Of a DNA stretch of 64,000 bases, positions 35,330-43,811 are shown piece by piece. The DNA is from Oleispirillum sp963668495 (GTDB lineage: Bacteria; Pseudomonadota; Alphaproteobacteria; Rhodospirillales; Rhodospirillaceae), in the NCBI GenBank assembly GCA_963668495.1, contig OY764545.1, positions 310,001 through 374,000 of the forward strand. The letters are read 5' to 3'. A model generated the notes under the pieces. The model saw only the letters and a list, made by a program, of their open reading frames with translations, did not search any database and had not been told where the DNA came from. Every line of letters starts with the position of its first letter. The first letter of the stretch is position 1. A program made the translations under genes and the position numbers.

Positions 35330-35746
35330 TCAATCGTCCCGTTGGGTCCGCTCCAAACGTTCATGACGTTCCTGAGCTTCCAGCGTCATGATTGCAATCG
35401 GGCGGGCTTCGAGTCGACGAATACTGATCGGTTCCCCGGTTTCCACGCAATAACCATAACTGCCATTAACGACCCGCTCCATGGCGGCATCAATTTTGCC
35501 AATCAGCTTACGCGCACGATCCCGTGTTCGTAGCTCAAGAGCTCTGTCGGTTTCGGATGATGCCCGATCCGCAATATCGGCTTCGTTTGACGGGCCTTCT
35601 TTCAAATGCCCCAGGGTTTCTTCTGACTCACGCAATAGTTCTTCACGCCATGCGATCAGCTTTTGACGGAAGTACTCGAGCATTTGCTCGTTCATGAACT
35701 CTTCGTCTTCAGACGGCCGGTAACCCGGCGACAACATTACTGTCAT
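35330..35746 (-). CDS. dksA: RNA polymerase-binding transcription factor DksA
   Basis: A 138-residue protein binding the secondary channel of RNA polymerase and working with ppGpp on stringent control. It has a long coiled-coil, tip acidic residues (DIADRASSETDRALELRTRDR) and the end SIRRLEARP. Only one Cys remains in the zinc-finger area (YGYCVETGEPI), as in many alphaproteobacterial DksA. I start at the ATG ten bases after GGAGG. A longer frame adds 28 doubtful residues. Confidence 0.9.
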   Translation of the reverse strand: MTVMLSPGYRPSEDEEFMNEQMLEYFRQKLIAWREELLRESEETLGHLKEGPSNEADIADRASSETDRALELRTRDRARKLIGKIDAAMERVVNGSYGYCVETGEPISIRRLEARPIAIMTLEAQERHERLERTQRDD

Positions 35747-35937
35747 ACTTGTGCATCCTCCCTGCGAACACTGAACTGTAGCGTTCCACGGTCGCGTCAA
35801 ATCTTCGCGGGAGGCAATATACGTAGGCAAAGGCCAACGGGCAACACTTCATATACACTTCGGGGAAATTAGTCGTATTTTTTCCCATATGAGGAGAATA
35901 CGACGCTCCCGCACGATCCATTTGCACGAAATCAGAA

Positions 35938-36369
35938 TTACCTGCGGGACAATTTTGCGATTTCGACTTCAGCCCGCAGTTCAATTTCATCCAGAATCGC
36001 GCTTAATCGCGGATCAACGCCTTCCTCCCGTTTGGAGCGAACCAACTGCGCCAAATTTGTCAATTTTGCCTTGGGAATTGCCCCGCTGAGCATTTGCACG
36101 CGCACGTCATCCAATTGGTCGAGGATATCCTCTCCACGCTGTGCCATCCGCTGACGTGCGGCACTCCCCGCATCAGGATTGATTGCCTGCACAGCCAAAA
36201 TGCTATCAACCCCAGTCAGCGACGTTGGGGCGTCCACAAGCCCGGCTTCTGCCCCTGCATCAACCTGACCAAGAATATCGGCAAAGCCACCGCTGGACGT
36301 TCGCTGGCTTTCACCGGACTTCCGCGCCCGCTTCGGCGCAGAGGTAGACCCTGTTGAGCCGACTTTCAT
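35938..36369 (-). CDS. fliX: Flagellar assembly regulator FliX
   Basis: A 143-residue protein. In Caulobacter FliX couples class II basal-body assembly to FlbD-dependent late gene expression. It has a Lys/Ser-rich start (KVGSTGSTSAPKRARKSGES), helices with RGEDILDQLDDVRVQMLSG, and an ending in DEIELRAEVEIAKL, which match the family. GGAG lies seven bases before the chosen ATG; a longer frame (to 36534) is not likely. It is divergent from flgI, as in Caulobacter. Confidence 0.85.
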   Translation of the reverse strand: MKVGSTGSTSAPKRARKSGESQRTSSGGFADILGQVDAGAEAGLVDAPTSLTGVDSILAVQAINPDAGSAARQRMAQRGEDILDQLDDVRVQMLSGAIPKAKLTNLAQLVRSKREEGVDPRLSAILDEIELRAEVEIAKLSRR

Positions 36370-36658
36370 AACCGTCTCCACGTAGCAATTAACACACAAC
36401 TCGGCACTTATACTGTACGCCGAGAGAACGCGACAGGGTATAGGCAATTTCTGCCTAGCTACCCCCATCCAAGCAGGGCGGCATTTCTTTCCCACCTGAA
36501 TGGACAGAATTGCCGTTCCACGCCCACAAAACACATCAAAACCATATTTTAAACAACATTATCAGTGCATTAGATATTGGCACGAAATTCGCATCTATTC
36601 CGACGAGTTTGTCTGCATTTGCAGATCTACATGGATTTTATCAGGTACGAGCATCGCC
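36370..36658. promoter_or_regulatory. Divergent fliX / flgI region
   Basis: It holds a sigma-54 element toward flgI (separate entry), and an inverted repeat CTCGGC / GCCGAG about 25-50 bases before fliX. No gene was seen in its 289 bases. A minus-strand TGG-N10-CGGCA for fliX was considered but is poor. Confidence 0.4.
36578..36593 (+). promoter_or_regulatory. Sigma-54 promoter of the flgI operon
   Basis: TGGCAC-GAAAT-TCGCA: the -24 half is perfect, the -12 half has GC in register with one changed base. The predicted start is near 36605, some 50 bases before flgI. Confidence 0.75.
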
Positions 36659-37795
36659 ATGACTTTATGGACACGCATGACCCAAACCTTTTTGACCCGG
36701 CTCGGGATGGCTTGTGTTGCTTTGGCAATCGCCATTGCTCCGGCTGCGGCTTCATCTCGGATCAAGGATATTGCCGATGTCGAAGGCGTTCGGGACAACG
36801 TTCTGATCGGCTACGGACTTGTCGTTGGCCTGAATGGCACGGGCGACGGCGTTAAAGACATGCCGTTTACTCAAGAAAGCCTAATTGCCATGCTCGAACG
36901 TATGGGCGTGAACACCCGCGGCGGAGATGTGGATTCCGACAACATTGCCGCCGTCATGGTCACTGGTTCCTTGCCACCTTTTGCCCGCCAAGGCAGCCGC
37001 ATCGATGTTACGGTATCGGCCTTGGGTGATGCAGAAAGTTTACAAGGCGGTACATTGTTGGTGACCCCGTTACTGGGTGCAGACGGTGAAGTCTATGCCG
37101 TCAGCCAAGGGCAAGTTGCCATTGGTGGATTTTCCGCACAAGGGCAAGGTCAGAATGTTACCAAGGGCGTCCCGACGTCTGGTCGGATTGCCAGTGGTGC
37201 CATCGTTGAACGGGAAATTCCGTTTTCCCTGAATTCCCTGAACACCGTAAAGCTGTCTTTGCGTAACCCGGACTTCACCACATCTCGCCGCGTCGCTCAA
37301 GCCATCAATGCATTCCTTGGTGAACGTACCGCACGCTCCGTCGACCCATCCACCATCCAACTGCAAGTCCCCGGTCATTACAGCGGCAGCGTCGTTGACC
37401 TGATTACAGACGTTGAACAGCTTCGCGTGGAACCCGACCAAATGGCCCGTGTCGTGATTGATGAAAGCTCTGGCATTATTGTGATCGGTGCCGACGTGCG
37501 CATCAGTGAAGTCGCGATTGCCCAAGGCAACCTAACCATTCGCGTGACGGAAACACCGCAAGTTTCGCAACCGGCACCGTTTTCCAACACCGGAACTACG
37601 CAAGTCGTGGACCGCACAAATATCCAAGTTGACGAAGGCAAGGACAAACGCCTGACCGTGGTCAATCCCGGCGTCACCTTACAAGAGCTCGTCGACGGCC
37701 TGAACGCACTTGGTGTTGGCCCACGTGACATGATCAGCATCCTGCAAGCCATTAAGGCCGCCGGTGCCCTGCACGCAGAAATCGAGGTGATGTGA
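36659..37795 (+). CDS. flgI: P-ring protein FlgI
   Basis: A 378-residue periplasmic ring protein. A signal peptide (cut near APAAAS) is followed by the family start RIKDIADVEGVRDN-like segment and GYGLVVGLNGTGDG. The usual C-terminus has LQELVDGLNALGVGPRDMISILQAIKAAGALHAEIEVM. Two ATGs, six codons apart, could be used; neither has a strong ribosome site. It begins the flgI-rod-binding-flgN-flgK-flgL series. Confidence 0.96.
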   Translation: MTLWTRMTQTFLTRLGMACVALAIAIAPAAASSRIKDIADVEGVRDNVLIGYGLVVGLNGTGDGVKDMPFTQESLIAMLERMGVNTRGGDVDSDNIAAVMVTGSLPPFARQGSRIDVTVSALGDAESLQGGTLLVTPLLGADGEVYAVSQGQVAIGGFSAQGQGQNVTKGVPTSGRIASGAIVEREIPFSLNSLNTVKLSLRNPDFTTSRRVAQAINAFLGERTARSVDPSTIQLQVPGHYSGSVVDLITDVEQLRVEPDQMARVVIDESSGIIVIGADVRISEVAIAQGNLTIRVTETPQVSQPAPFSNTGTTQVVDRTNIQVDEGKDKRLTVVNPGVTLQELVDGLNALGVGPRDMISILQAIKAAGALHAEIEVM

Positions 37796-38118
37796 TGACC
37801 GCCATACCGACCATGACCACACCCACACCGGATCTGACCGGATATTCTGCAAAGGCCATGCAAAACAAAGCGAACGCAGCCGGGAACAAGGATGCCATCA
37901 ATAAGGTGGCCCAAGATTTCGAAGCTGTGTTCCTGACGCAAATGTTTCAACACATGTTCAACGGATTGGACGCCGACCCACTGTTTGGTGGTGGTCAGGC
38001 AGAAAATACCTATCGGTCCCTGATGTTGAACGAATACGGCAAAGAAGTCGCCAAAAACGGCGGTGTCGGCCTTGCCGACCATGTCAGCCGTACGCTTTTA
38101 GCCGCACAGGAGGTATAA
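37795..38118 (+). CDS. flgJ: Rod-binding protein (FlgJ N-terminal type)
   Basis: A 107-residue protein equal to the rod-cap half of FlgJ: DFEAVFLTQMFQHMF and GGGQAENTYRSLMLNEYGKEVA. The muramidase half is absent, as usual in alphaproteobacteria, where a separate lytic enzyme (SltF type) opens the wall. The ATG overlaps the flgI stop by one base (TGATG) and has GAGG seven bases before it. Confidence 0.9.
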   Translation: MTAIPTMTTPTPDLTGYSAKAMQNKANAAGNKDAINKVAQDFEAVFLTQMFQHMFNGLDADPLFGGGQAENTYRSLMLNEYGKEVAKNGGVGLADHVSRTLLAAQEV

Positions 38119-38120
38119 TT

Positions 38121-38612
38121 ATGAGTGCATCCACCCAAGGTCCGACCCAGGCCACTGCGCCAATTAAGGCCCATGACCGTCGCCATCGCTGCATTCAGGA
38201 TTTGCGCATCGTCATGACCAATCTTGTTGAATTGATTGATGCCGAGAACAAGGCTCTGTCAGGCCATGACATCAACACGGTTAAAGCTCTGTCTGCCAAC
38301 AAGTGGACGCTGACCCGCAATTATCGCAACCAGATGCAAGCCATCGCGGACACACCGGATATCCTGCAAATTTTGGAAGATGATGAACGGCAGTCTCTGC
38401 ATCACCTGGGACAGCGTCTGCATACGGCAACCGAACGTAATGGTCAGCTTCTGTCCGCCAACATTGATGCCGCCAACCGAGTAATGAATGCGGTGGTTGA
38501 TGGCGTTAAACAGGCCAATGAACGCAATGCGGTCTATGGCAAAAGCGGCGCATTACGCGGACATACCGCAGATGGGCGTCCTGTCGCCGTTAGCTTTAAT
38601 CAGGAATTGTAA
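38121..38612 (+). CDS. flgN: FlgN-like export chaperone for hook-filament junction proteins
   Basis: A 163-residue helical protein in the position of FlgN, just before flgK and flgL, its clients. Helices at LRIVMTNLVELIDAENKAL and QILEDDERQSLHHLGQRLHTATERN and a client-binding-like tail fit FlgN, though sequence is weakly conserved in that family. A full AGGAGG precedes the ATG at good distance. Confidence 0.75.
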   Translation: MSASTQGPTQATAPIKAHDRRHRCIQDLRIVMTNLVELIDAENKALSGHDINTVKALSANKWTLTRNYRNQMQAIADTPDILQILEDDERQSLHHLGQRLHTATERNGQLLSANIDAANRVMNAVVDGVKQANERNAVYGKSGALRGHTADGRPVAVSFNQEL

Positions 38613-38622
38613 GTTTTACCGC

Positions 38623-38650
38623 GCCCCGGCATCAGAAAGATCACCGGGGC
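38623..38650 (+). repeat. Hairpin between flgN and flgK
   Basis: GCCCCGG / CCGGGGC with a 14-base loop, no T-tract. It sits just before the flgK ribosome site and may act in mRNA stability rather than as an end. Confidence 0.5.
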
Positions 38651-38667
38651 AAACGGGAGAATAACCC

Positions 38668-40830
38668 ATGTCCATTACACTCGCACTTGGAGCCGCCATT
38701 TCCGGTTTGCAGACCTCGCAAAAAGGTCTGGATTCCGTGTCGCGCAACATTGTGAACGTGAATACCGATGGCTACACCCGCAAGGTTTTCCTGCAAGAAA
38801 GCCAGATCCTTGCCGGGCGGGGTGTCGGTGTGCGTGCTGCGGGCCTTGTGCGCAATGTGGATGAAAGCCTGCTGAAGGACATCCGACGGGAAGCCGCCGT
38901 TGCCGGTGCTCTTAACTCGCAACAGACCTATTACGCCCGCATTCAGGACACATTTGGCACGCCGGAAGACAATACCTCTATCTCCCATGCGATTTCCGAA
39001 CTGGGAAAAAGTTTCGAGGCCCTTGGCGTGGATGTTTCCAGCCTGACGCAAGCCATGAACACGGTTCAATCCGGTCAGGATATCGCCGATCAATTCAAAC
39101 GCATGACGGAAATGGTGCAGGATTTACGGCTTGAAGCTGACCGAGCCATTGAAGCCGATGTCCTGAAGGTCAACAACCTGCTGTCCCAGATTGATACCCT
39201 GAATGCGGAAATCATCCGCAATGAAAATACCTTTTTGGACACCGGCGACCTGAAAGACCAGCGGGACCAAGCCCTGACCGCCTTATCCGACCTGATGGAC
39301 ATTACGTACTTTACCCGTGACAGCGGTGAAGTAATTATTCTGACCACATCAGGCCGCAGCCTATTGGACAAAAGTCCGGCGACACTGAGCCATCAGGCCG
39401 TAACCCAGACGTCGTCCGAGCTGACCTATGACGGCGGCAATTTCAACCCGCTGTCCCTTGATGGTTTTGATATCACGCGACAAACCACCAAAGGCGCTAT
39501 CGGCGGTTATCTGGATATGCGCGATAGCGTTCTGCCCGCCATTCAGTCCGAATTGGATGAGTTGTCCGTGCGGATGAAAGAGGCACTGAACCAAGCCCAC
39601 AACCGGGGAACCTCCTACCCCGATCTGGCGCAAGAATTCAATGGCACCCGCCGCTTTATTGACAGTGGCAACCAAACCATCAACATTGCCGGTGGCGGCG
39701 ATGTGAAGTTTGTCCTGTACAATGAGGACGGAACCCAAGCCGCAGCATCCAGTTTGGTGACCGAATGGACTGGTGCTACATCTGGCTCTATTGACAGTGT
39801 GGTTTCAGCCTTAAATAACTTTTTTGGCAGCTATAAAGGCAGCGCTGTTACGTGGGCGTCTGTTGACAGCGAAGGCCAACTCAATATCGATATTCCATCC
39901 ACCGAAACCATCGGCTTTGCCATGCGTGATGAAACCAGCACCGGAGAACCGGGCGACATCACCATTCAATATGATGCCGATAGCAGTGGCGGCGGTATCT
40001 ATGAAGAAACGGTTTCAGGTTTTTCCAACTTCTTTGGTTTGAATGACTTTTTCACCAATGCGGGCAAGAATGACCTGTACGACAGCGACATCGTATCCCC
40101 GAACTGGAAGGCAAATACCACCAGCGGGATTACGATCGGGGTGGAAGGTGCTCCGTCCATTGCCACTGTCGCCATCAGCCCGGAAGACACGATCTCGTCC
40201 ATTGTTAGCAAGATCAATAATGATCCGGCCTTGCAGGCACAGAACATTAAGGCCAGCGTCGAGTACGAAGGTTCCGGTGTTCGCCTGCGCATTCTGCAAA
40301 ATGATGGCAAGGAAATGGTGGTCAGCGAAAGCACCTCTGCCGGGGTTTTGTCCCGCATTGGCGTTAAACCATCCAAAGCCGGGGCTGCTCATGACTTGAC
40401 CGTACGTCAGGATCTGAAATCTGATAGTGCCCGCCTCAGTCGAGGCATCCTGCAAAGGAACGATGACACCGGGCAATATATTCTGGCCAGCGGCGATAAT
40501 ACGGTTGCCAACCAAATGGCTGCGGTTTTCACCTCTACCGTCGATTTTGGGGAAGCCGGAAAGCTTTCTGCCGGGTCGCTGACCTTGTCCGAATACGCAT
40601 CGAGCATTCTGTCCCAAAGCTCGACTGCGGCGAACCGGAACCAAACCCAGCTATTGACCCAAACCACCCTGACACAAAGCCTTGCCCTGAAACAGGGGGA
40701 AGTCAGCGGCGTCAACCTTGATGAAGAACTCAGCCAATTGATGATTTATCAGCAGGCTTATACAGCAGCGGCGCGGGTAATTACCACAACCCAAACCCTG
40801 TTCGATGTTCTGAACAACGTGATCCGCTAA
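38668..40830 (+). CDS. flgK: Hook-filament junction protein FlgK
   Basis: A 720-residue protein joining hook and filament. The N-terminus has SRNIVNVNTDGYTRK and the C-terminus LDEELSQLMIYQQAYTAAARVI. The middle holds long beta-rich surface regions, larger than the enteric form (about 550). GGGAG precedes the ATG. It is a client of the FlgN-like protein encoded upstream. Confidence 0.95.
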   Translation: MSITLALGAAISGLQTSQKGLDSVSRNIVNVNTDGYTRKVFLQESQILAGRGVGVRAAGLVRNVDESLLKDIRREAAVAGALNSQQTYYARIQDTFGTPEDNTSISHAISELGKSFEALGVDVSSLTQAMNTVQSGQDIADQFKRMTEMVQDLRLEADRAIEADVLKVNNLLSQIDTLNAEIIRNENTFLDTGDLKDQRDQALTALSDLMDITYFTRDSGEVIILTTSGRSLLDKSPATLSHQAVTQTSSELTYDGGNFNPLSLDGFDITRQTTKGAIGGYLDMRDSVLPAIQSELDELSVRMKEALNQAHNRGTSYPDLAQEFNGTRRFIDSGNQTINIAGGGDVKFVLYNEDGTQAAASSLVTEWTGATSGSIDSVVSALNNFFGSYKGSAVTWASVDSEGQLNIDIPSTETIGFAMRDETSTGEPGDITIQYDADSSGGGIYEETVSGFSNFFGLNDFFTNAGKNDLYDSDIVSPNWKANTTSGITIGVEGAPSIATVAISPEDTISSIVSKINNDPALQAQNIKASVEYEGSGVRLRILQNDGKEMVVSESTSAGVLSRIGVKPSKAGAAHDLTVRQDLKSDSARLSRGILQRNDDTGQYILASGDNTVANQMAAVFTSTVDFGEAGKLSAGSLTLSEYASSILSQSSTAANRNQTQLLTQTTLTQSLALKQGEVSGVNLDEELSQLMIYQQAYTAAARVITTTQTLFDVLNNVIR

Positions 40831-40843
40831 CGGAGGATACATC

Positions 40844-42373
40844 ATGAGCCGTGTACCGACACTTGCAACCCATTCTCTGATGACCTCGCGCCTGATCGGC
40901 ACGCAGGCCAAAATGTTCAACCTGCAAATTCAGCTATCGACAGAGAAAAAATCTCAGGCCTATAGCGGGATTTCCAACGATGCCTTGCGCCTTGTTAACT
41001 TTGAAAACGAACGAACCCGCTCTGAAACCTACATCACGACCAATACGGTTGCCCGCACCAAGCTGGAGGCTATGAACACGTCTATCACCGGGGTGGTGGA
41101 CTCGCTTAAAGTCTTTCGAAATGACCTGAACGACATCACCAGCTACGATTACGACCCGATGGACAGTGAAGAGGTCAGCAACTTTAAGGCATTCCAGCAG
41201 CGCGCCTTCAACATTATGAAGGACCTTGAATCATATCTGGATATCAAGGTCGGTGGCGAATACCTGTTTGCTGGTGGGCGCACCAATGTCGCCCCTGTGG
41301 TCGTCCCCTATGCCTCGGTCGAAGAATTTCAGGCGGTCTATGACGGCAATACGGTGACCGCACCGGAAAGCCGACACGCCCACATGAACAACACCATGCT
41401 GACGTCAACAGATACTGGTGATCTTGACTTTGACCCGGCAGGGACCATCACCGCAACCACGGCACAGGCATTTAACTCCCAGTATTACAACAATGCTGCG
41501 ACAGGTGACGTCAGCTTTGACAACACCAACAACCAGATTCAGGCAACAACAGCCGGTGTTTTTTCCAACGTTGAAGCCGGCATGATGATCAAAGTTGCCG
41601 GCAGTTCGGCTGACAACGACAAGTTCTATACCGTTGATACCGTGTCACCGGATGGACGCACCCTGACCGTGGTTCCGAACATCACAGACGCCGTCCCGGC
41701 ATCCACGACAACCCAGATCAGCGTTCCATCCATTCAACCCGGTCCGATGACCGTCAGCGGCAGCAACAACAACAATCGCACGGTTACAGTCACGGATATC
41801 TCATCCGATGGCAGAACCTTGACCGTAACCCCTGCCCCAACAAACGAAACCCTCACTGCACCCAGTAATGTTCAAATCAGCAATGATATTTATTACAAAG
41901 GTGGGGAAACCGTCGTTGAGCACCGGGTCAGCGACACACAAACCATTCAATTCGGTGTGAATGCAAAGGATGGTGCTATTGAAAAAGCCTTCCGCTCCCT
42001 TGGCATGGTGGTGCAAGGTATTCCAACGGATGGCAGTGGCGACATTGATGGGCCGGAACTGAAACGCCGCCTTGATGATGCTTTGAAAGTCGTCAATGAC
42101 GCCATCAACCATAACATTGGTGATCGGACGGAAAGCTCTGACGACTTCCTGCGGCTGGAGAACATGGTTGCCAGCAATCAGGTGGTGCTGAACCGTGCCG
42201 TCAGCGACCAGAAAACCTATTCCTCGTTCTTGGCCAACCGGATTACGGATATGGAAAATGTGGACAAAACCGAAGTCGCAACACGCATTAATGACGAAAG
42301 GAACGCGCTGCAAGTATCCTATGCAGCATTCAGCATGATCAACCAACTGTCCTTGGTCAACTTCATGACTTAG
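40844..42373 (+). CDS. flgL: Hook-filament junction protein FlgL, with central insert
   Basis: A 509-residue protein, against about 300 in enterics. The flagellin-like ends are normal (N-terminal LQIQLSTEKKSQAYSGISNDALRL, C-terminal helix with ALQVSYAAFSMINQLSLVNFM). Between about 190 and 350 lies a Thr/Asn/Val-rich insert with two copies of a PDGRTLTV-like unit (SPDGRTLTVVP, SSDGRTLTVTP). The insert should lie on the outer surface of the junction. GGAGG precedes the ATG. The gene ends the operon, tail to tail with the glycosyltransferase genes. Confidence 0.92.
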   Translation: MSRVPTLATHSLMTSRLIGTQAKMFNLQIQLSTEKKSQAYSGISNDALRLVNFENERTRSETYITTNTVARTKLEAMNTSITGVVDSLKVFRNDLNDITSYDYDPMDSEEVSNFKAFQQRAFNIMKDLESYLDIKVGGEYLFAGGRTNVAPVVVPYASVEEFQAVYDGNTVTAPESRHAHMNNTMLTSTDTGDLDFDPAGTITATTAQAFNSQYYNNAATGDVSFDNTNNQIQATTAGVFSNVEAGMMIKVAGSSADNDKFYTVDTVSPDGRTLTVVPNITDAVPASTTTQISVPSIQPGPMTVSGSNNNNRTVTVTDISSDGRTLTVTPAPTNETLTAPSNVQISNDIYYKGGETVVEHRVSDTQTIQFGVNAKDGAIEKAFRSLGMVVQGIPTDGSGDIDGPELKRRLDDALKVVNDAINHNIGDRTESSDDFLRLENMVASNQVVLNRAVSDQKTYSSFLANRITDMENVDKTEVATRINDERNALQVSYAAFSMINQLSLVNFMT

Positions 42374-42389
42374 GGCAAGGCCCTAGGCG

Positions 42390-43811
42390 TTAAACGCTGT
42401 TCTGTATCTGCCGCAGAATGGCTTCTACCATTGCCACCGGGCGCGACCAGTTGCCGCGCTCGTGTTGGCGCATCAAAACGGTGTTGGGATACCACGGCGT
42501 CCACCCCACATTCAAAAGCCACCGCCAATCCGCACCATGTATCAGCATCAATGCCGTGGGCACGCCCAAGGCGCCTGCCAGATGCGCCACCCCCGTATCA
42601 ATACTGACCAATGCGTCCAACTGCCCCAGAACTGCCGCAGTCGCAGAAAAATCAGTCATGACTGGCGCCATATCAGTCCAATTCGCATGAACCGGCAGCG
42701 GATAGTCACTGGCCCCCACTTGCAGACTGAAAACATCCACCCCCAAGCGATCAAAGACCGGAACCAAAAAAGCCGGGTCAATCGCTCTGTCTCTTGGTCT
42801 GGGTTTGCCAGCCCAACACACGCCGACCCGCAACCGCCCATCAATCCGCGGCGGGAGTGCCAAAGCCCCGGTCGCAGCAGGTGCTGTAAAATACGGGGCC
42901 GGAACTTTTACATCATTCGCGATGACATCAAAAACTTCAGGCAGAGACTGCATAGGGATTTCGGCACTACAGCCATCCGGCACCTGCCGAATCCCGACGC
43001 ACTGCGTCACACAGGGATACTGTCGAATTAACCCGTGCAAGGCTTCATTTGCCGATACGACAATTTCTGCATTCGCCCGATCCGCAGCAAGAGCTATATA
43101 CCGGGCAAACTGAATTTGATCGCCGAACCCCTGTTCACCCCGCACCCAGAGCCGACTTCCCAACGGCAACGCCTCACCTCGCCAGCGCGGGATATCCGGT
43201 TGAGGATAGTTGTCCACAAAGGCCTTGGTCCGCCAACGCCAATCGTACTCCGGCCAAGCTTCTGACCAATTTCCAGCCAGTAGCTGCGCAATGGAACGAG
43301 CCATATGCGCATCCGCATAGTCAGGATCTAGGTCAAGCGCGCGATCACAAGCAGCAACGGCCTCATCGCAACGATTGAGGTCAATCAAAGCTGAGGCAAG
43401 GTTGCACCAGACCACAGGATCATCCGGGCGATGGTGGGTTACATCGAGCAGATGCGGTTCTGCCAAATCCGGGCAGGATAAGCTCATTAGGCATGCTGCC
43501 AGAGTTTCTTGAACATGGGCGTCTCCGCCAAGTTCCAAAGCCGCCTGCAAATGTGTGAGTGCCTCGGGCAAACAATCCCGGTCATACAAAGCCAAACCAA
43601 GGGCATGGCGAATCAACGGATCATCAGGTCGCTGCGAAACTGCGACCCGCAAATGCGGCAAAGCCTGCTCCAACTTTCCCAATCGTTCCAAAGCTGATCC
43701 ACAGATATAGTTGGCATCGGCATCGTCCGGCGTTGCAGACAAAATCTGATGTGCTGTTTCCAACGCGGCTTCCGGCAATCCGGCCTGAAGATACCCCTGT
43801 GCCAGTATCAT
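42390..43811 (-). CDS. TPR protein with GT9-like C-terminal domain
   Basis: A 473-residue cytoplasmic protein. TPR helices fill about residues 1-180. The second half matches the region of GT9/heptosyltransferase-like proteins with GEQGFGDQIQFARYI and SIDTGVAHLAGALGVPTALML, then DWRWL and WYPNT near the end. It could transfer a sugar or bind a protein client by TPR. The ATG overlaps the stop of the GT41 gene (ATGA), so the two are made together. A few codons more (ATG at 43823) are possible. It has a similar partner at 50.3-51.7 kb. Confidence 0.8.
   Translation of the reverse strand: MILAQGYLQAGLPEAALETAHQILSATPDDADANYICGSALERLGKLEQALPHLRVAVSQRPDDPLIRHALGLALYDRDCLPEALTHLQAALELGGDAHVQETLAACLMSLSCPDLAEPHLLDVTHHRPDDPVVWCNLASALIDLNRCDEAVAACDRALDLDPDYADAHMARSIAQLLAGNWSEAWPEYDWRWRTKAFVDNYPQPDIPRWRGEALPLGSRLWVRGEQGFGDQIQFARYIALAADRANAEIVVSANEALHGLIRQYPCVTQCVGIRQVPDGCSAEIPMQSLPEVFDVIANDVKVPAPYFTAPAATGALALPPRIDGRLRVGVCWAGKPRPRDRAIDPAFLVPVFDRLGVDVFSLQVGASDYPLPVHANWTDMAPVMTDFSATAAVLGQLDALVSIDTGVAHLAGALGVPTALMLIHGADWRWLLNVGWTPWYPNTVLMRQHERGNWSRPVAMVEAILRQIQNSV

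Noticed and set aside
36500..36658. N-terminal extension of flgI
   Set aside because: It would place 53 odd residues before a clean signal peptide and would run through the sigma-54 promoter.
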